DNA of 48,490 nt from Elusimicrobiota bacterium (GTDB taxonomy: Bacteria; Elusimicrobiota; Elusimicrobia; JACQJP01). The stretch lies in contig JACQJP010000041.1 in assembly GCA_016204975.1 (NCBI GenBank), positions 1 through 48,490 of the forward strand. The letters are read 5' to 3'. The first letter of the stretch is position 1; each line of letters begins with the position of its first letter. Positions 25,675 to 32,953 of the stretch are shown here, one piece after another. Position numbers and translations under genes: made by a program. The notes beneath the pieces were generated by a model that did no database searches, was not told the DNA's origin, and worked only from the letters and a program-made list of their open reading frames with translations.

Positions 25675-27333
25675 TCACTTGGAGCCTGCCAAATCTTTTG
25701 CCCCGCTGGTTGTCCAGCGGGGATCGCGCTCCGGCTTGCTTGCCGAGGTCTGCACCGGAAGGACGACAAAAAACGAGCTGCCGCTTCCCGGCTGGCTTTG
25801 CACCCTAATCTCGCCGCCGCAAGATTTGACCAAGGCAAGGCTGACGGGAAGCCCAAGGCCCGTTCCCCTGTCTTGGGGTTTGGTGGTAAAAAAGGGATCG
25901 AAGATTTTCGAAAAGTTCTCTTCAGGAATTCCCTCGCCGGTGTCCGAGATCACAACCTCCACCTGGCTATCCGAAAATCGCGTCGTCAATTTGAGTCTTC
26001 CTCCCCGGGGCATTGCGTCCACCGCGTTGCCGAGTAGATTCAAGAAGGCATGCACAAAGTCATTGTGGTTGCCCAGCACGGCTGGGAGTGAGGGGGATAG
26101 GGAGCGTTCCACCGCGATGCCCGCCCTGAGGATCTTGTACTCCAACATGAAGAGCGCATCCAGCAGGGCTTGGTTGAGGTTTACAACGGTCTTAGGCTTG
26201 GCGCGCCCCTTAAAAAAGCCCAAAAGGGTCTGAATGATCCCGCCTACCCGGCCGGCCTGGCGGTCCACGATTTGCAGGGTCTCCTTCAAGAATTCCGGAG
26301 ACAAATCCTCCATCGGCCGGGATTGGGCGAGCCTCATGCGCGTGGAGATAATTCCGATAGGATTGTTGATCTCATGGACAATGTATGCCACCAATTGGCC
26401 AAGGACGCTCAGTTTCTCGGTTTTTAGAAACTGCTGGTGGCTTTCTCTTAGGCGCTGCATGATGGCCGTGGTAAAGTACGCGATCCCCGACAAAAGGATG
26501 ATAAAGGCTCCTGAGATTCCAGAGACAAAAGAAAATTGGCGGGCCGGGCAGGGCGGTCCCGCCCCAGGCGCATGCAATATCAAAGAGGAGCGGTAATGCT
26601 CCAGAATACGGGAGTACTCTCCCAAGCCCAGAAAAAGAAAAAGCGCAACCGCCCCACCCGTTACGAGGAAAGCGTCCTTGCGTGGTAGAAGTATTCCGGC
26701 CAAGACGACGTGGAAGGCGTATAGCATAAAAAGAGGGTTTTCGATTCCTCCGGAGAAATGAAGGAGATAGGTCAGGATCAGAAGATCGGAAACGAGTTGG
26801 GTCAGAAGATGCGCTCGAAGGCTTCGCAACCGCGCCTTGGTCTTAAGGAAAGCGAGGTTGGTCGCAAGGAGGGCCGCCACACCCAGCCATAGCGGACGGC
26901 TCACTTCCTTCGGTAGAAGCTGGAGGACATGCTGGGACAGAAAGACCGCTGTTGCGGCACCCAGAATCGCCAGCCAGCGCATCTGAATAAACCAATCGAG
27001 CCGGCTCCCAGCTTCTCCCAGGTTGAGACCAGCCCCGGCCGCCTCCGGAAGCGAAGACTTACCCATTCGGGCAAGGAACCACGCAACCACCCCGGAAACG
27101 AGCAGAGTAGAACCGATCCCTCTCAGGATGTGAAGCGCGTGGATGAGTCGCGCATCGGCCCCCTGTAGCCAAATGCGCTCCACCAGCTCGTATCCCACGA
27201 AAATGAGGGCGATCAGGCCCAAGACTAGCCCCAGCATCTGGGGACCCCGTAAGCCCCGGGTACCAGGCATAAGGAAACCGGCTGCGCCCGGCAATTTGCC
27301 GAGTTTTGTTTTTGAGTGGAGGTTGTGGTTCAT
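25675..27333 (-). CDS. RegB-like membrane sensor histidine kinase
   Basis: This 552-residue protein has about eight hydrophobic segments in the first 290 residues, then a dimerisation helix with the phosphoacceptor His320 (VAYIVHEINNPIG) and an HATPase domain with N, G1 (DTGEGIP) and G2 (GTGLGLP) boxes. Residues 195-201, GGIENPL, sit in the membrane part and match the RegB quinone-binding heptapeptide GGxxNPF except for the last residue. RLDWFIQMRWLAILGA is also RegB-like. I infer a quinone-redox sensor that phosphorylates the activator two genes downstream. The N-terminal 30 residues may be overextended, because no well-spaced ribosome site precedes ATG 27333. Confidence 0.9.
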   Translation of the reverse strand: MNHNLHSKTKLGKLPGAAGFLMPGTRGLRGPQMLGLVLGLIALIFVGYELVERIWLQGADARLIHALHILRGIGSTLLVSGVVAWFLARMGKSSLPEAAGAGLNLGEAGSRLDWFIQMRWLAILGAATAVFLSQHVLQLLPKEVSRPLWLGVAALLATNLAFLKTKARLRSLRAHLLTQLVSDLLILTYLLHFSGGIENPLFMLYAFHVVLAGILLPRKDAFLVTGGAVALFLFLGLGEYSRILEHYRSSLILHAPGAGPPCPARQFSFVSGISGAFIILLSGIAYFTTAIMQRLRESHQQFLKTEKLSVLGQLVAYIVHEINNPIGIISTRMRLAQSRPMEDLSPEFLKETLQIVDRQAGRVGGIIQTLLGFFKGRAKPKTVVNLNQALLDALFMLEYKILRAGIAVERSLSPSLPAVLGNHNDFVHAFLNLLGNAVDAMPRGGRLKLTTRFSDSQVEVVISDTGEGIPEENFSKIFDPFFTTKPQDRGTGLGLPVSLALVKSCGGEIRVQSQPGSGSSFFVVLPVQTSASKPERDPRWTTSGAKDLAGSK

Positions 27334-27371
27334 TCCTTAATTGCTTGCGCAACAGGTCTGCCGGACTTAAG

Positions 27372-27413
27372 GATATACCCAATAGTCAAAAGCGCCTATG
27401 ATGTAAATCATAG
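27372..27413 (-). promoter_or_regulatory. FNR/DNR-like palindrome with a -10 element upstream of the sensor-kinase operon
   Basis: A perfect palindrome at 27396-27413 has arms CTATGAT and ATCATAG around four bases, close to the FNR-family consensus TTGAT-N4-ATCAA. On the minus strand a TATATC element (27372-27377) follows. A start near 27365 would place the palindrome centre about 40 bases upstream, the classic class II activator position. It suggests that the kinase/sigma-54/activator operon is under oxygen- or NO-responsive control. No regulator of this family is encoded in the window. Confidence 0.5.
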
Positions 27414-27430
27414 TGCCCCAAGCGGCATGC

Positions 27431-27700
27431 TTACGGGTGAACCCACATCCAGACGCCGAGACCGATAAAGACGGTCGCCGCAATCCGTTGCAGAACAGCT
27501 TCGGGAACCAGCTTCACAGCTCCTTGGCCGAAGACCACCCCCAAAGCGGTCACAGCGACCAGCGCCGCGACCGCTCCCAAAAACACCGTAAACGGTTTTC
27601 CGGATGAGGCCGTCAACGTGATGACGGCCAGTTGGGTCTTGTCCCCCATCTCGGCCAGAAAGAGGGTCGTGAACGCCGTCATAAGAATATTTAGGTCCAT
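27431..27700 (-). CDS. Single-domain GDT1/UPF0016 family (TMEM165-like) transporter
   Basis: This 89-residue membrane protein has three hydrophobic helices and the family motif E-x-G-D-K-T (AEMGDKTQLAVI) in the first. A strong AGGAGA site precedes ATG 27700. Most GDT1 proteins contain two copies of this domain and export Mn2+ or Ca2+. This one is a single repeat and would have to dimerise. No second half lies next to it, although heteromeric pairs are known for such half-size forms. It lies 20 bases after a methyltransferase gene on the same strand. Confidence 0.85.
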   Translation of the reverse strand: MDLNILMTAFTTLFLAEMGDKTQLAVITLTASSGKPFTVFLGAVAALVAVTALGVVFGQGAVKLVPEAVLQRIAATVFIGLGVWMWVHP

Positions 27701-27720
27701 ACACTCTCCTTTTTTTATTT

Positions 27721-28341
27721 TTAAGATTGCCCGACAAGCAGCAGGAGGATGTCGGAATGGACAAACCGTCTTTCCAGCATCTTGAAACCCGCCGCTTCCA
27801 TGTGCTCGCCGGTCCGACGGTCAAAGCGCGCGCCGTAGAGGCGCGCCACCAAAGGCGCAAACATCCGCATCCACAAGCGCCGTATGGAGTTTTGGGAGTA
27901 AACATACTCCAAAAGATAGACCTTCCCTCCGGGTTTGAGTACGCGCCGCACTTCCCGCAGAGCCCGCTCCTGTAATTCATCCGGCAAAACACAAAAAAGA
28001 AAAGTGCTCACGCAAACATCGAACTCGCCGTCCTTGAAATCCAGGCCGAGGGCATCCGTGACCACAATTTGCGGCGCCCTGCCCAAGGCCCGGATGCGGC
28101 GCCTAGCGCGTTCGAGCATCTCCGGGCTCAGGTCTGCAGTGACCACATCCGAATCCGCAGGATAAAATGGTGCATTTCGACCTGTACCTGCCCCTAAATC
28201 AAGAATTCGGCCGCCCACATCTTTCCATAACTTGCGGCGAATCGTCTTGTAGCGAAACTGCTCCAGCGGCCAGTCGATCAAGTCATAATAGAGGCTGGCC
28301 CGCTGGTATAGCCTGCGCAAAAAGTCTGTTTCTGATTTCAT
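27721..28341 (-). CDS. SAM-dependent class I methyltransferase (UbiE/COQ5-like)
   Basis: This 206-residue protein has a Rossmann methyltransferase fold. Motif I is ILDLGAGTGRNAPF, the acidic end of the second strand is VVTADLSPEMLERARRR, and the post-motif region is FDVCVSTFLFCVLP followed by VRRVLKPGGKVYLLEYV. The pattern fits phospholipid or quinone methyltransferases, but the substrate cannot be told. It is followed by the GDT1-like gene on the same strand. The start at ATG 28341 leaves about 20 residues before the fold, as is usual. Confidence 0.87.
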   Translation of the reverse strand: MKSETDFLRRLYQRASLYYDLIDWPLEQFRYKTIRRKLWKDVGGRILDLGAGTGRNAPFYPADSDVVTADLSPEMLERARRRIRALGRAPQIVVTDALGLDFKDGEFDVCVSTFLFCVLPDELQERALREVRRVLKPGGKVYLLEYVYSQNSIRRLWMRMFAPLVARLYGARFDRRTGEHMEAAGFKMLERRFVHSDILLLLVGQS

Positions 28342-28425
28342 GGATTATAGAGTCAAGAGACAATTTTACCAGGGCGCAGTCAAGGCGCAAAAAAACAGCG
28401 GATTACGACTGCTTTTGGGAAGGAA

Positions 28426-28905
28426 TCAGGAGGCACCCGTAGATGGGGACGCCGTCACGCTGCGGACCCGATCCATGACCTCTTTGGTCTCGCCAGTGGA
28501 GAGAAGCTGGTCACAGGCGGGATAGAGAATCTGCTCTTCCTTGGCGTTGTGATCTTTGAGCACACGGAGCATGGCCTCCGTGTGGCTTTTGGCGAGCTTG
28601 CCGTCCTGTTCCCGGAGGGCCTTAAGCGCCGCGGCCTTATGTTTGCGGATCTCCTCGTGCTCCATCTTCATGACCCGGATGGGGCCCGTCTCCATTGTGG
28701 AAGCCTTTGCGGAGATCGAGGGGAACAAGATTCCCTCCTCCCAGTGGATATGCCGCTCCAGGCGGCGGTTGAACTCCTTGAACGGTGCGAGGGCTTCTCT
28801 AGGCGACTCGAAGGGAACACCGCTTAGGATGGCGTCTATCTCTCTGTGATCCTGCTCGAAAAAGTCTGAAATCCGATCCGTCTTCGTTTCTCGCTTGGGT
28901 TCCAT
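28426..28905 (-). CDS. Hemerythrin-like (HHE domain) protein
   Basis: This 159-residue all-helical protein has the hemerythrin pattern of spaced His and Glu ligands: DFFEQDHREIDAIL, LERHIHWEEGILFP, MEHEEIRKHKAA and KDHNAKEEQILYPACDQ. Such proteins bind a di-iron centre and sense or store O2, NO or iron. A good ribosome site (GGAGGTAAC) precedes ATG 28905. It stands alone between the methyltransferase and the HTH gene. In this respiratory setting a role in oxygen or NO handling is plausible but not shown. Confidence 0.88.
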   Translation of the reverse strand: MEPKRETKTDRISDFFEQDHREIDAILSGVPFESPREALAPFKEFNRRLERHIHWEEGILFPSISAKASTMETGPIRVMKMEHEEIRKHKAAALKALREQDGKLAKSHTEAMLRVLKDHNAKEEQILYPACDQLLSTGETKEVMDRVRSVTASPSTGAS

Positions 28906-29009
28906 GTTACCTCCCGAAGGCCAATCCCTCCCAGATCCGGCTCAGTTTGTGCAGGCATGGCTTAAAAGGCCCAGCTACCATCATACAAAACGGCAAGGAG
29001 CGCGCCCTT

Positions 29010-29345
29010 CTATGCGGCAACCAATCTCTGAATGATCGGGAGGGTCTGTTTCGCCTTGCTTTCCAAGACACAGAAGGGAACAAATCTCAGCCCCAACGCT
29101 TCGGCCATCTTGGCGATGCGGTCCATGGACGCCGTTCTCAGGCCGCGGCCCTTCAGATCGCGGGAAATGGCGCTCTTCTGCGTCCCCATCACCTTCGCCA
29201 GATCGGAATAAGTCCAGTGCTTTCTCTCCAGCGCGTTGAGAAGCTGGACCTCCAGCTTAAAGAGCTCGTAGCTCTCTTCATGGCGCTTGCGGTAGGCGGG
29301 GTCTTCCATCTTCCTCGCCAAGAGACCCTTGGCTTTAGTTTTCAT
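29010..29345 (-). CDS. XRE-type helix-turn-helix protein, antitoxin-like
   Basis: This 111-residue protein has a central helix-turn-helix (WTYSDLAKVMGTQKSAISRDL) and a basic N-terminus (KTKAKGLLARKMEDPAYRKR). The layout is that of HigA/XRE-type antitoxins. The gene is preceded by a strong AGGGAGG ribosome site and follows a small 64-residue gene and a Fic gene on the same strand. No RelE/HigB-like toxin lies adjacent, so it may be an orphan regulator or act with the Fic protein. Confidence 0.78.
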   Translation of the reverse strand: MKTKAKGLLARKMEDPAYRKRHEESYELFKLEVQLLNALERKHWTYSDLAKVMGTQKSAISRDLKGRGLRTASMDRIAKMAEALGLRFVPFCVLESKAKQTLPIIQRLVAA

Positions 29346-29402
29346 AGTAGGTTCCCTCCTTGACGCGCTTTAAATAGTTGTTCTTACAGCGCACGGCGAC
29401 TT

Positions 29403-29597
29403 TCAGGTGTTCCGGTCCTGGTCCATTTCGGCCAAACCCTCGTAATATTCCCGAGCCGGCATGTCGTCCTCTATTGTGTAGTACCACTCCGCCGTCAGAT
29501 GGCGTCCTGGATGGATCAGGATGTCATCGTAGTCCGGGCAGATGGCCAGATGCCCCGCCAGGTCTGGCTGGCTCTTTCCTTTATCAGTATCAGTCAT
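29403..29597 (-). CDS. Small acidic protein of unknown function
   Basis: This is a 64-residue acidic protein from ATG 29597, ten bases after the Fic stop. The longer frame upstream lies within the Fic gene. It has no recognisable domain: HLAICPDYDDILIHPGRHLT and aromatic-acid-rich TAEWYYTIEDDMPAREYYEG are the only striking segments. Its acidic nature and its position between a Fic gene and an HTH gene would suit a small antitoxin-like partner, but that is context only. Confidence 0.55.
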   Translation of the reverse strand: MTDTDKGKSQPDLAGHLAICPDYDDILIHPGRHLTAEWYYTIEDDMPAREYYEGLAEMDQDRNT

Positions 29598-29607
29598 GGC
29601 ATCCTCA

Positions 29608-30612
29608 TCATGCGATGCGATACTTGCCTGTCTTGTGCCCACCCTCCCGCTTGATGAGGTCGGCATTCAGAAGGGGCTTAAGAATATGGTGAGCGCCGGG
29701 CTTGGTCACCTTAAGCTCGGTCTGGATTTCCTGGATGCCCAAAGGAGCCTGCCTGAGCAAGGCCATAAGTTTTTCCTGCTTTGGCGTCAGGGTGATCTGC
29801 TTGCCCTTGACTGATGCGCTGACGGCCTCGATCCTGCTCCAAGCTTGCCGTAACGCTTCGTTGACCGCCTCGGCGATGAACTCTACCCATCCGCTCAGGT
29901 CGTGGCCCTGGGTCTGAGCCCTATGGAATGCCCGATAATAGCTTTGCCTGTCTTCTAGCAGAACTTCATCGGTGGCGAAGATGTGGTGGGAGTCGAATTG
30001 CCGCCGGTATAGCTCCCAGGTCGCCAAAGCGCGACCGACGCGGCCGTTCCCGTCGCCGAAGGGGTGGATGAATTCAAACTGGTAATGCAGGATCGCGGAG
30101 CTGACCACGGCCGGCCAGGTCCGGCCTGGGCCGTTGATCCAAGCCAAAAGATCGGTCATAAGGCCAGGGACCTCCTTGGCTGGCGGGGGGAGATGGCCGC
30201 CCACCTTTACGGCGTAGGGACGCAACAGCCCTACTGGCTCCCGATCCAGAGCTCCCTTCTGGCCAATGATCGAGTGGAGTTTGAGAATGTCCCTGATGTG
30301 GATCTCTTTTACCTTCGCGTTCTTCTCGATGAATCGCAGGGCTGCGAAATAATTCAGTACTTCCTGAATGGCACGCGGCTTGGCATGGGGAAGGTTCCCG
30401 CCTTCCGCGAGAATCTTCACCTCCGCCAAGGTTAGAGGGTTGCCTTCAATGGCCGTAGACCCGTGGACCTGTCGAGCGGTCGCGTCCTTCTGAAGCGACG
30501 GAACCCAGCCGACCCCTATCGTGGCGCCTTGGATGCGGGCGTTGAGCGCCGTGATTTCCTCGAGGACCTTAAGAAGATGGGGTGTAGTTTGAAAAGACGG
30601 GTTGTAGGGCAC
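29608..30612 (-). CDS. Fic-domain protein (AMPylase-type) with winged-helix C-terminus
   Basis: This 334-residue protein has the full Fic active-site motif HPFGDGNGRVGR (about residue 185) and an N-terminal inhibitory-helix motif, STAIEGN (about residue 52), matching [S/T]xxxE[G/N] of class II Fic proteins. The C-terminal 70 residues form a winged helix-turn-helix (LTPKQEKLMALLRQA, then GAHHILKPLLNADLIKRE). Class II Fic proteins transfer AMP or other nucleotides to target proteins and are often autoregulated or toxin-like. All catalytic residues are present. The gene starts a minus-strand run with the small acidic protein and the HTH protein. Confidence 0.92.
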   Translation of the reverse strand: MPYNPSFQTTPHLLKVLEEITALNARIQGATIGVGWVPSLQKDATARQVHGSTAIEGNPLTLAEVKILAEGGNLPHAKPRAIQEVLNYFAALRFIEKNAKVKEIHIRDILKLHSIIGQKGALDREPVGLLRPYAVKVGGHLPPPAKEVPGLMTDLLAWINGPGRTWPAVVSSAILHYQFEFIHPFGDGNGRVGRALATWELYRRQFDSHHIFATDEVLLEDRQSYYRAFHRAQTQGHDLSGWVEFIAEAVNEALRQAWSRIEAVSASVKGKQITLTPKQEKLMALLRQAPLGIQEIQTELKVTKPGAHHILKPLLNADLIKREGGHKTGKYRIA

Positions 30613-30685
30613 GAACAGAGTCTATTAAATAAGTAAAGTGAAAGTAAAGTTATTCGTAAAGCTGGTCCTTTGGTGCCAGGCGGAC

Positions 30686-31132
30686 CTACAAGACGATCAC
30701 TTGATATCCCTGGTCCACCCATTTCTTGAGGCTGGGATGCCCTTCGAATTCGCCGACCAAGGCGGCGTCAGACATTCGCTTCAAGCCCGCCTTGACCTTG
30801 AACGCGCCGGCGCAAAAGTCGCATATCTCCTCGACCACGCCGAGCTTCTTAAGGTCTTCGTACTTAGCATGCAGCTTGTGTTTGGGGTCCCGCAGGGCTT
30901 GCGCCCAGCCGGTCCCGGCTCCGTCAAAGACGAGCGTAACGGGGTAGCCTCCTTCCTTCAACTCCTTGGCATAGAGAAGTGCGTGCAACGCCCTGGCCAA
31001 ACCCTCGTGCCTGTCCGTATCGGCCTGCAAGATGATGAGGAATTTGGACGAGGGAGCTTGGGTCGCTGACTTTCCGCACCCAAGGGCGAGGACGGCTGTC
31101 AAAGCAAGGATCGGCAACAGTGTCTTCTTCAT
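30686..31132 (-). CDS. DsrE-fold lipoprotein with a CxxC motif
   Basis: This 148-residue protein has a lipoprotein signal ending in LALGC (Cys19). Its DsrE-like fold runs from FLIILQADTDRHEGLARALH through VTLVFDGAGTGWAQALRD to EEICDFCAGAFKV. Families of this fold carry sulfur or act on small thiol compounds through a conserved cysteine, here possibly CDFC. Its start overlaps the stop of the CDGSH gene by four bases. The pairing suggests a periplasmic sulfur or redox role, but this is inference. Confidence 0.82.
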   Translation of the reverse strand: MKKTLLPILALTAVLALGCGKSATQAPSSKFLIILQADTDRHEGLARALHALLYAKELKEGGYPVTLVFDGAGTGWAQALRDPKHKLHAKYEDLKKLGVVEEICDFCAGAFKVKAGLKRMSDAALVGEFEGHPSLKKWVDQGYQVIVL

Positions 31133-31377
31133 TGGGGCAACCGGCTATGGCTGCCGTCGCAGTAGGGTTTGTTGCCCGAATGCTTGCAGCCGCACCAGGC
31201 GATCTTCTTCGCCTCCTTGATTTCCACGCGGATGGGCTCGATGCCGGTATTGAGCCTCTTGTGGGAGCCGTCGCAGTAGGGCTGCTTCTGCGATTGTCCG
31301 CAGGCGCACCACCGCTTCTCGCCCGCCTGATCGTCTACGTCGAAAGTCTTTCTGTGCGCTATCTTCGGTTCCGCCAC
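31129..31377 (-). CDS. Double CDGSH iron-sulfur protein
   Basis: This 82-residue protein has two copies of the CDGSH ligand set: CACGQSQKQPYCDGSH and CGCKHSGNKPYCDGSH. Each binds a [2Fe-2S] cluster through three Cys and one His, as in mitoNEET. The start is a GTG at 31377 with GAGGAGG upstream. It overlaps the DsrE lipoprotein gene by four bases, so the two are co-translated. Tandem CDGSH proteins are common in bacteria and probably transfer electrons or clusters. Confidence 0.92.
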   Translation of the reverse strand: MAEPKIAHRKTFDVDDQAGEKRWCACGQSQKQPYCDGSHKRLNTGIEPIRVEIKEAKKIAWCGCKHSGNKPYCDGSHSRLPQ

Positions 31378-31404
31378 TTTATTCTCCTCCTCTCATGCTC
31401 TCTT

Positions 31405-31530
31405 TCAGGATAACCATGCGCCGCCATACGTTCCAACGCCTCGGCGGCGCTCGTCCCAACCCGCACCCAGCAATGGTTGTCTTTCAAGGATCGGATAAGC
31501 GGAACCGCCGCAGGGAGTTTTTGGCCCCAT
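31405..31530 (-). other. Uncertain short reading frame behind a strong ribosome site
   Basis: A near-ideal AAAGGAGGTG (31537-31546) stands eight bases before ATG 31530. The frame that follows is only 41 codons and unlike any family I know. The neighbouring frame over the same bases reads GQKLPAAVPLIRSLKDNH and AALERMAAHGY-like sequence up to the CDGSH gene and looks more protein-like, but it has no start. A frameshift in a short gene would explain both. I give this as a possible degraded gene. Confidence 0.3.
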
Positions 31531-31625
31531 GCGCATCACCTCCTTTCTTTGATCTGAGTTGGAAGCGCTGACCTTGCATACCACCGCAAACCCAGACCAC
31601 CCACAAACAAGGGAGGGAACAACGG

Positions 31626-32195
31626 TTGCCGAATTCGAGCAAAACTGGCGGGGTCGATCTAACGGTATTCAAAACTCTCTCCGCCCTAATAGAGCACTTA
31701 AAAGCAGTTTCCAGCCCAATAAGGCTCCTAGATTCGTTTTCTTTCGGACTTGTCCTGGGCCGGGATGGCCGGAAATGCCTCCTTTCCGAGGCCAAATACC
31801 GGGCCCGGCAGTTTCAGCACCACTCCGGTCCATACGGAATTCAAAACCACCTAAAACAGGCTTACCAACTCAAAGAACGCTTAGAAGCTACCCCCGGCCT
31901 GAGCCATGTGGCCCTTGCAAGAGAGCTGGGGGTCAGCCGGTTCGGTCTTATCCAGACCCTCAGCCTGGCCAAGCTGAGTCCCGAGATCCAGAGATTCATC
32001 CTGGCGCTTCCCCCCGGCATGGGGGAACGCAAGGTCGCCGGGATACTCTCAAAGGAAAAGCTCTGGCATCTGACGGGTATGTCCGATTTTCAGGAACAGA
32101 ACGGGCAATTTGAGAAAAGTTTTTCCCCTCGAGATGCAACTTTTTACCCTCTATGGGAGAAGTTGTTGTGCGCTTCAGGTTTCCTGCGGGTCTAG
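31626..32195 (+). CDS. Helix-turn-helix protein of a recombinase-associated type
   Basis: This 189-residue plus-strand frame has a clear helix-turn-helix in the middle (ATPGLSHVALARELGVSRFG, then LIQTLSLAKLSPEIQRFIL). The segment KERLEATPGLS followed by a ParB-like HTH is a pattern I associate with mobile elements carrying serine recombinases. The C-terminal 60 residues are poorly structured. The start is uncertain, because the 12-base copy of the tRNA-Asp end lies within its first codons. Its 3' end overlaps the convergent PIN-like gene by 21 bases. No full recombinase follows, so it may be a remnant. Confidence 0.6.
   Translation: MPNSSKTGGVDLTVFKTLSALIEHLKAVSSPIRLLDSFSFGLVLGRDGRKCLLSEAKYRARQFQHHSGPYGIQNHLKQAYQLKERLEATPGLSHVALARELGVSRFGLIQTLSLAKLSPEIQRFILALPPGMGERKVAGILSKEKLWHLTGMSDFQEQNGQFEKSFSPRDATFYPLWEKLLCASGFLRV
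31646..31657 (+). repeat. Putative attachment-site copy: 12 bases identical to the tRNA-Asp 3' end
   Basis: TGGCGGGGTCGA here is identical and in the same orientation to 37757-37768, which encodes the 3' end of tRNA-Asp including CCA. The upstream flanks are also alike (CGAGCAAAAC against CGAACAAAG). The 6.1 kb between the two copies carries recombinase-like, toxin and nuclease genes, as expected of an island inserted at a tRNA 3' end. No intact integrase is visible. Confidence 0.45.
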
Positions 32196-32543
32196 AGCTG
32201 GGGGTGAAGTGCAAAAGGGGGGAGTTAGAGATGGATAAACATCGGTCAAAAAACGCACCAATCTATCAGCTAATCTCTCGGGGGAATCATGTTTGACCAC
32301 TACTATGCCAGCATGAGCCTTTCTTTCGTGAAGCCATTGGTTATGAAGCCTTCTAAAGTGGCGTCTGTTGTGAGTAAGAAGGACGTATCCCTTGTAGGCG
32401 GCGTATTCCAGTTGTGCTAGGTCTGAAAGTCCGGGAGGATGAACCTGTAGAGTGTGAACGGCATCAATTTGGCGGGACTTTAGTAGTGTGACTAGGCGAA
32501 CAGCAACATTCTCATTCAAATAAAGCTTGGCAGCGGAGATCAC
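32175..32543 (-). CDS. DUF5615 PIN-like protein, putative toxin with altered acidic residues
   Basis: This 122-residue protein is of the PIN-like DUF5615 family: an N-terminal strand (KLYLNENVAVRLVTLL), a middle DLAQLEYAAYKGYVLLTHNRRHF and a C-terminal helix (PERLADRLVRFL). The family usually has LDE in the first motif and often a second Asp in the TH[DN] motif. Here both positions are Asn, so nuclease activity is doubtful. It overlaps the DUF433 gene upstream by four bases, the usual toxin-antitoxin layout for this pair. Confidence 0.8.
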   Translation of the reverse strand: MISAAKLYLNENVAVRLVTLLKSRQIDAVHTLQVHPPGLSDLAQLEYAAYKGYVLLTHNRRHFRRLHNQWLHERKAHAGIVVVKHDSPERLADRLVRFLTDVYPSLTPPFCTSPPALDPQET

Positions 32544-32929
32544 TCGTTTTCAATCTCCCGTTCCTCCTGGAGATATGAATCTATTTGCTTCGTATTCTCA
32601 TCGTAGTATTCCAAGGCCCCGCGAATCTGTTCTGGGTTTAGGTGAGGGTACTCCTCATGAATATTTTTCAGGCCCCACCCTAAGTGATGGTGCAGCTCTA
32701 CAATATTAGCCACAGATATGCGAGTTCCCAGAATAATTGGCTCGCCAGAGCAAATAGATTGATCACAACCGATCAGAAGCCGCCTCTCTGCTCTTTCATT
32801 GCCTAACGTGTCTCGTGGTCGGGTCACTTCATCCGAGAGTGCCAGGTCAAGGCTTGTCGTAGAAGTAGCGGTGGATGCTGGTGTCCGTTGCATTTCCTCA
32901 GCGACATTAATAGTGGATATGTACGTCAT
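32540..32929 (-). CDS. DUF433-family antitoxin
   Basis: This 129-residue protein has a C-terminal DUF433 domain (about residues 50-120) marked by SGEPIILGTRISVANIVELH and EEYPHLNPEQIRGALEYY. Such proteins have a small HTH-like fold and partner with DUF5615 PIN-like proteins. The N-terminal 45 residues are Thr/Ser-rich and unrelated to the domain. The gene precedes and overlaps the PIN-like gene. It lies 24 bases after an unrelated minus-strand gene. Confidence 0.85.
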   Translation of the reverse strand: MTYISTINVAEEMQRTPASTATSTTSLDLALSDEVTRPRDTLGNERAERRLLIGCDQSICSGEPIILGTRISVANIVELHHHLGWGLKNIHEEYPHLNPEQIRGALEYYDENTKQIDSYLQEEREIENE

Positions 32930-32953
32930 ATTGTGCCCCCTGGTTTTTTGAGA

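Noticed and set aside
27408-27992. Minus-strand frame of 194 codons over the GDT1-like and methyltransferase genes
   Set aside because: It reads across both real genes in a different frame and has no domain-like sequence.
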